Assembly (NCBI GenBank): GCA_964443145.1
Contig: CAYUBS010000126.1
Span: forward strand, 1-8,702
Source of the DNA: JAHEFT01 sp964443145
GTDB lineage: Bacteria > Pseudomonadota > Gammaproteobacteria > Xanthomonadales > SZUA-36
DNA: 8,702 nt
Direction of reading: 5' to 3'
Position numbers and translations under genes: made by a program. Below the pieces are notes generated by a model. That model was not told where the DNA came from, did not search any database, and was given only the letters and a program-made list of their open reading frames with translations. Below, piece by piece: positions 7,190 to 8,702 of the stretch (position 1 is its first letter; the number at the start of each line of letters is the position of its first letter).

Positions 7190-8586
7190 TGCCTGTAAAA
7201 CGCGCTGATAAAACCCCGATGCCGGTTCGCGAACCCGAGATGCGGGCTCATGATTTTGAAGAGGTCAATGAAGGCTACTGCTTCTCGCACGCGATGTTCG
7301 AAGCTGAACGCTGCCTGCGCTGCCAGGATCCGGTGTGCATAGACGGGTGCCCGGTACGGGTGCCGATTGCGGACTTCATGCATGCCATTGCCGCGGGTGA
7401 TATGCCCATGGCGGCCAGTATTTTGCGTGCTGCCAACCCGTTGGCAGCCATCTGCGGCCGGGTGTGCCCGCAGGAAGCCCAGTGTGAGATGAAATGCCAC
7501 ATGACCAAGCGCTTTGGGCCAGTGGCGATTGGCCATCTTGAACGCTACGTGACTGATTGGGAGATGGAGCAACCCGCGAACGATGAGGTTGCAGAACCCT
7601 GGAGGGACGAGAAAATAGCGATCGTCGGTTCCGGCCCGTCGGGCCTGGTGTGTGCCGGCGAACTGGCCCGGATGGGTTACCACGTCACCGTATACGAAGC
7701 CTTGCACGCCGCGGGTGGCGTACTGCGCTACGGCATTCCTGAGTTCCGTCTGCCCAACGCAATTCTGGACTGGGAACTGAAGTCACTGGAAAAACTGGGC
7801 GTAGAGTTCGTCAATAACGTGATCATCGGCAAGACCATCAAGCTCGACGACCTGTTTGGTGAGATGGGTTACTCCGCGGTATTTATCGGCACCGGTGCAG
7901 GCCTGCCCAAGTTTATGGGTATCCCGGGCGAGAGCCTGAACGGGGTTTACTCGGCCAACGAATTCCTGACCCGCATCAATCTGATGCAGGCCTTTGAATT
8001 CCCGCACTCGGAAACCCCGCTGAAAGTCGGTAACCGCGTGGCCGTGATCGGCTCCGGCAACACGGCCATGGATGCGGTACGTTCCGCCCTGCGCCTGGGT
8101 GCCGAACATGCAATGGTGGTTTATCGGCGCAGTGAAAATGAGATGACTGCGCGGGTTGAGGAATATCATCATGCCATCGAAGAAGGCGTTGAGTTTCATT
8201 GGCTGACCAACCCGATCGAAGTGCTGGGCGAGGACGGCTGGGTGACCGGGCTCAAGTGCATGCGTATGGAGTTAGGTGAGCCGGACGAGTCCGGCCGGGC
8301 CCGTCCTGTCCCGATCGAAGGCTCCGAGTTTGTTTTCCCGGTCGACAACGTCGTGCTGTCCATCGGCACCCGACCGAACCCACTGCTTTCCAAAGCAACC
8401 CCCGACCTGCGCACCCACTCCTGGGGTGGTCTGCTGGTTGACGAGCGCGAAGTCGAGACCAGCATTCACCGGGTTTATGCCGGCGGTGACGCCGTAACCG
8501 GCGCGGCCACAGTGATCCTGGCGGCCGGCGCAGGCAAACACGCGGCAGAGGCAATCCACTCAGACCTAACTAAAGACGCGGCATAA
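7189..8586 (+). CDS. NfnB/GltD-like NADPH-binding iron-sulfur flavoprotein
   Basis: This 465-residue protein matches NfnB (large subunit of NADH-dependent reduced ferredoxin:NADP+ oxidoreductase) and the small subunit of glutamate synthase, under which name it is often annotated. The N-terminal helical domain carries C42/45/50/54 and C89/93/99/103, predicted to hold two [4Fe-4S] clusters. The CPQE segment at 93-96 provides a possible Glu ligand, as described for Nfn. FAD binds at GSGPSGL (147-153) and through GGDAVTGAATVI (432-443). NADP binds at GSGNTAMDA (288-296) with R313/R314, typical 2'-phosphate contacts. In Nfn this subunit holds the bifurcating FAD. No glutamate synthase large subunit is nearby, and the partner is the NfnA-like gene, whose TGA overlaps this ATG by one base (TGATG), so the two are probably translationally coupled. 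GGAG at 7178-7181 is seven bases upstream of the start. The family also includes NADPH-linked subunits of phenylglyoxylate and 2-oxoglutarate oxidoreductases. Confidence 0.9.
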   Translation: MPVKRADKTPMPVREPEMRAHDFEEVNEGYCFSHAMFEAERCLRCQDPVCIDGCPVRVPIADFMHAIAAGDMPMAASILRAANPLAAICGRVCPQEAQCEMKCHMTKRFGPVAIGHLERYVTDWEMEQPANDEVAEPWRDEKIAIVGSGPSGLVCAGELARMGYHVTVYEALHAAGGVLRYGIPEFRLPNAILDWELKSLEKLGVEFVNNVIIGKTIKLDDLFGEMGYSAVFIGTGAGLPKFMGIPGESLNGVYSANEFLTRINLMQAFEFPHSETPLKVGNRVAVIGSGNTAMDAVRSALRLGAEHAMVVYRRSENEMTARVEEYHHAIEEGVEFHWLTNPIEVLGEDGWVTGLKCMRMELGEPDESGRARPVPIEGSEFVFPVDNVVLSIGTRPNPLLSKATPDLRTHSWGGLLVDEREVETSIHRVYAGGDAVTGAATVILAAGAGKHAAEAIHSDLTKDAA

Positions 8587-8600
8587 CCGCCGGCTTTTTT
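8578..8600 (+). terminator. Possible weak terminator at the operon end
   Basis: GCGG at 8578-8581 can pair with CCGC at 8587-8590 across CATAA. CGGC and a run of six T at 8595-8600 follow. The stem is only four GC pairs, includes the stop codon region, and is separated from the T run by four bases. The T tract and position favour termination, but the stem is too short for a firm call. Confidence 0.35.
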
Positions 8601-8643
8601 GGCATTGGAGCGGGGTGTTTGGAGGGGAGGGTTTGCCCTGTCC

Positions 8644-8694
8644 GGGACACGCTCTAGACATCCCTGTTCGCTCAGAACCCGTTCCCGACGGGTT
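8644..8694. repeat. Inverted-repeat-rich intergenic element, running to the window edge
   Basis: Two nested symmetric elements follow the operon. GGGA at 8644-8647 and TCCC at 8661-8664 flank the palindrome TCTAGA at 8653-8658. AACCCGT at 8676-8682 pairs perfectly with ACGGGTT at 8688-8694 around TCCCG. No open frame is apparent in this stretch. Compact multi-hairpin elements of this kind are often dispersed intergenic repeats in Gammaproteobacteria, but copy number cannot be seen here. It could also be the terminator of a gene lying beyond the window. Confidence 0.4.
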
Positions 8695-8702
8695 ATGGTC
8701 CC

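Noticed and set aside
6898..7707. Long antisense open frame of 269 codons
   Set aside because: It is a shadow of the two Nfn-like genes caused by GC-biased codon use. The sense frames carry complete, recognisable cofactor motifs and the antisense product shows none.
7189..8586. Annotation as glutamate synthase small subunit (GltD) working with the upstream glutamine synthetase
   Set aside because: No large glutamate synthase subunit is present, and the NfnA-like partner overlaps the start. The glutamine synthetase end is about 7 kb away, separated by the TonB receptor, so a nitrogen-assimilation pairing is not supported.

Overview
The window looks like chromosomal DNA of a Gammaproteobacterium or a close relative. 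This is inferred from a TonB-dependent outer-membrane receptor with a signal peptide and terminal Phe, moderately GC-rich coding sequence, GGAG-type ribosome binding sites, and a glutamine-synthetase-family end typical of Proteobacteria. The genus cannot be named from the sequence alone. Every gene seen is on the + strand. There are no tRNA or rRNA genes, CRISPR arrays, transposases or phage genes.

Layout: (1) positions 2-205 hold the last 67 codons of a glutamine-synthetase-family enzyme that starts outside the window. (2) A 130-base gap with an AT-rich, promoter-like core leads to an 830-residue TonB-dependent receptor (336-2828), which is followed by a strong GC hairpin. (3) A 173-base gap carries an 11-base-phased direct repeat just upstream of a tight four-gene operon (3002-8586). 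(4) A short tail (8587-8702) has a weak terminator-like element and inverted repeats that run to the window edge.

The operon is the main content. Gene 1 is a gamma subunit of the pyruvate/2-oxoacid:ferredoxin oxidoreductase superfamily, fused to a two-cluster [4Fe-4S] ferredoxin (delta) domain. Gene 2 is an alpha-beta fusion carrying the thiamine diphosphate (TPP) catalytic core. Genes 3 and 4 match the small and large subunits of NfnAB (NADH-dependent reduced ferredoxin:NADP+ oxidoreductase); the large subunit is often annotated as glutamate synthase small chain, GltD-like. Gaps are 21 and 3 bases, and the last pair overlaps by one base. The genes therefore predict one enzyme complex. It would oxidatively decarboxylate a 2-oxoacid to its acyl-CoA, pass electrons through built-in ferredoxin clusters, and deliver them to NAD(P)+ through the Nfn-like module, possibly with flavin-based electron bifurcation or confurcation. 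The closest described architectures I know are the phenylglyoxylate:acceptor oxidoreductase (Pad) and 2-oxoglutarate oxidoreductase (Kor) clusters of aromatic-degrading Azoarcus and Thauera, which also include a GltD/Nfn-like flavoprotein. The physiological substrate here is not settled by sequence. The glutamine synthetase and the receptor appear to be separate transcription units.
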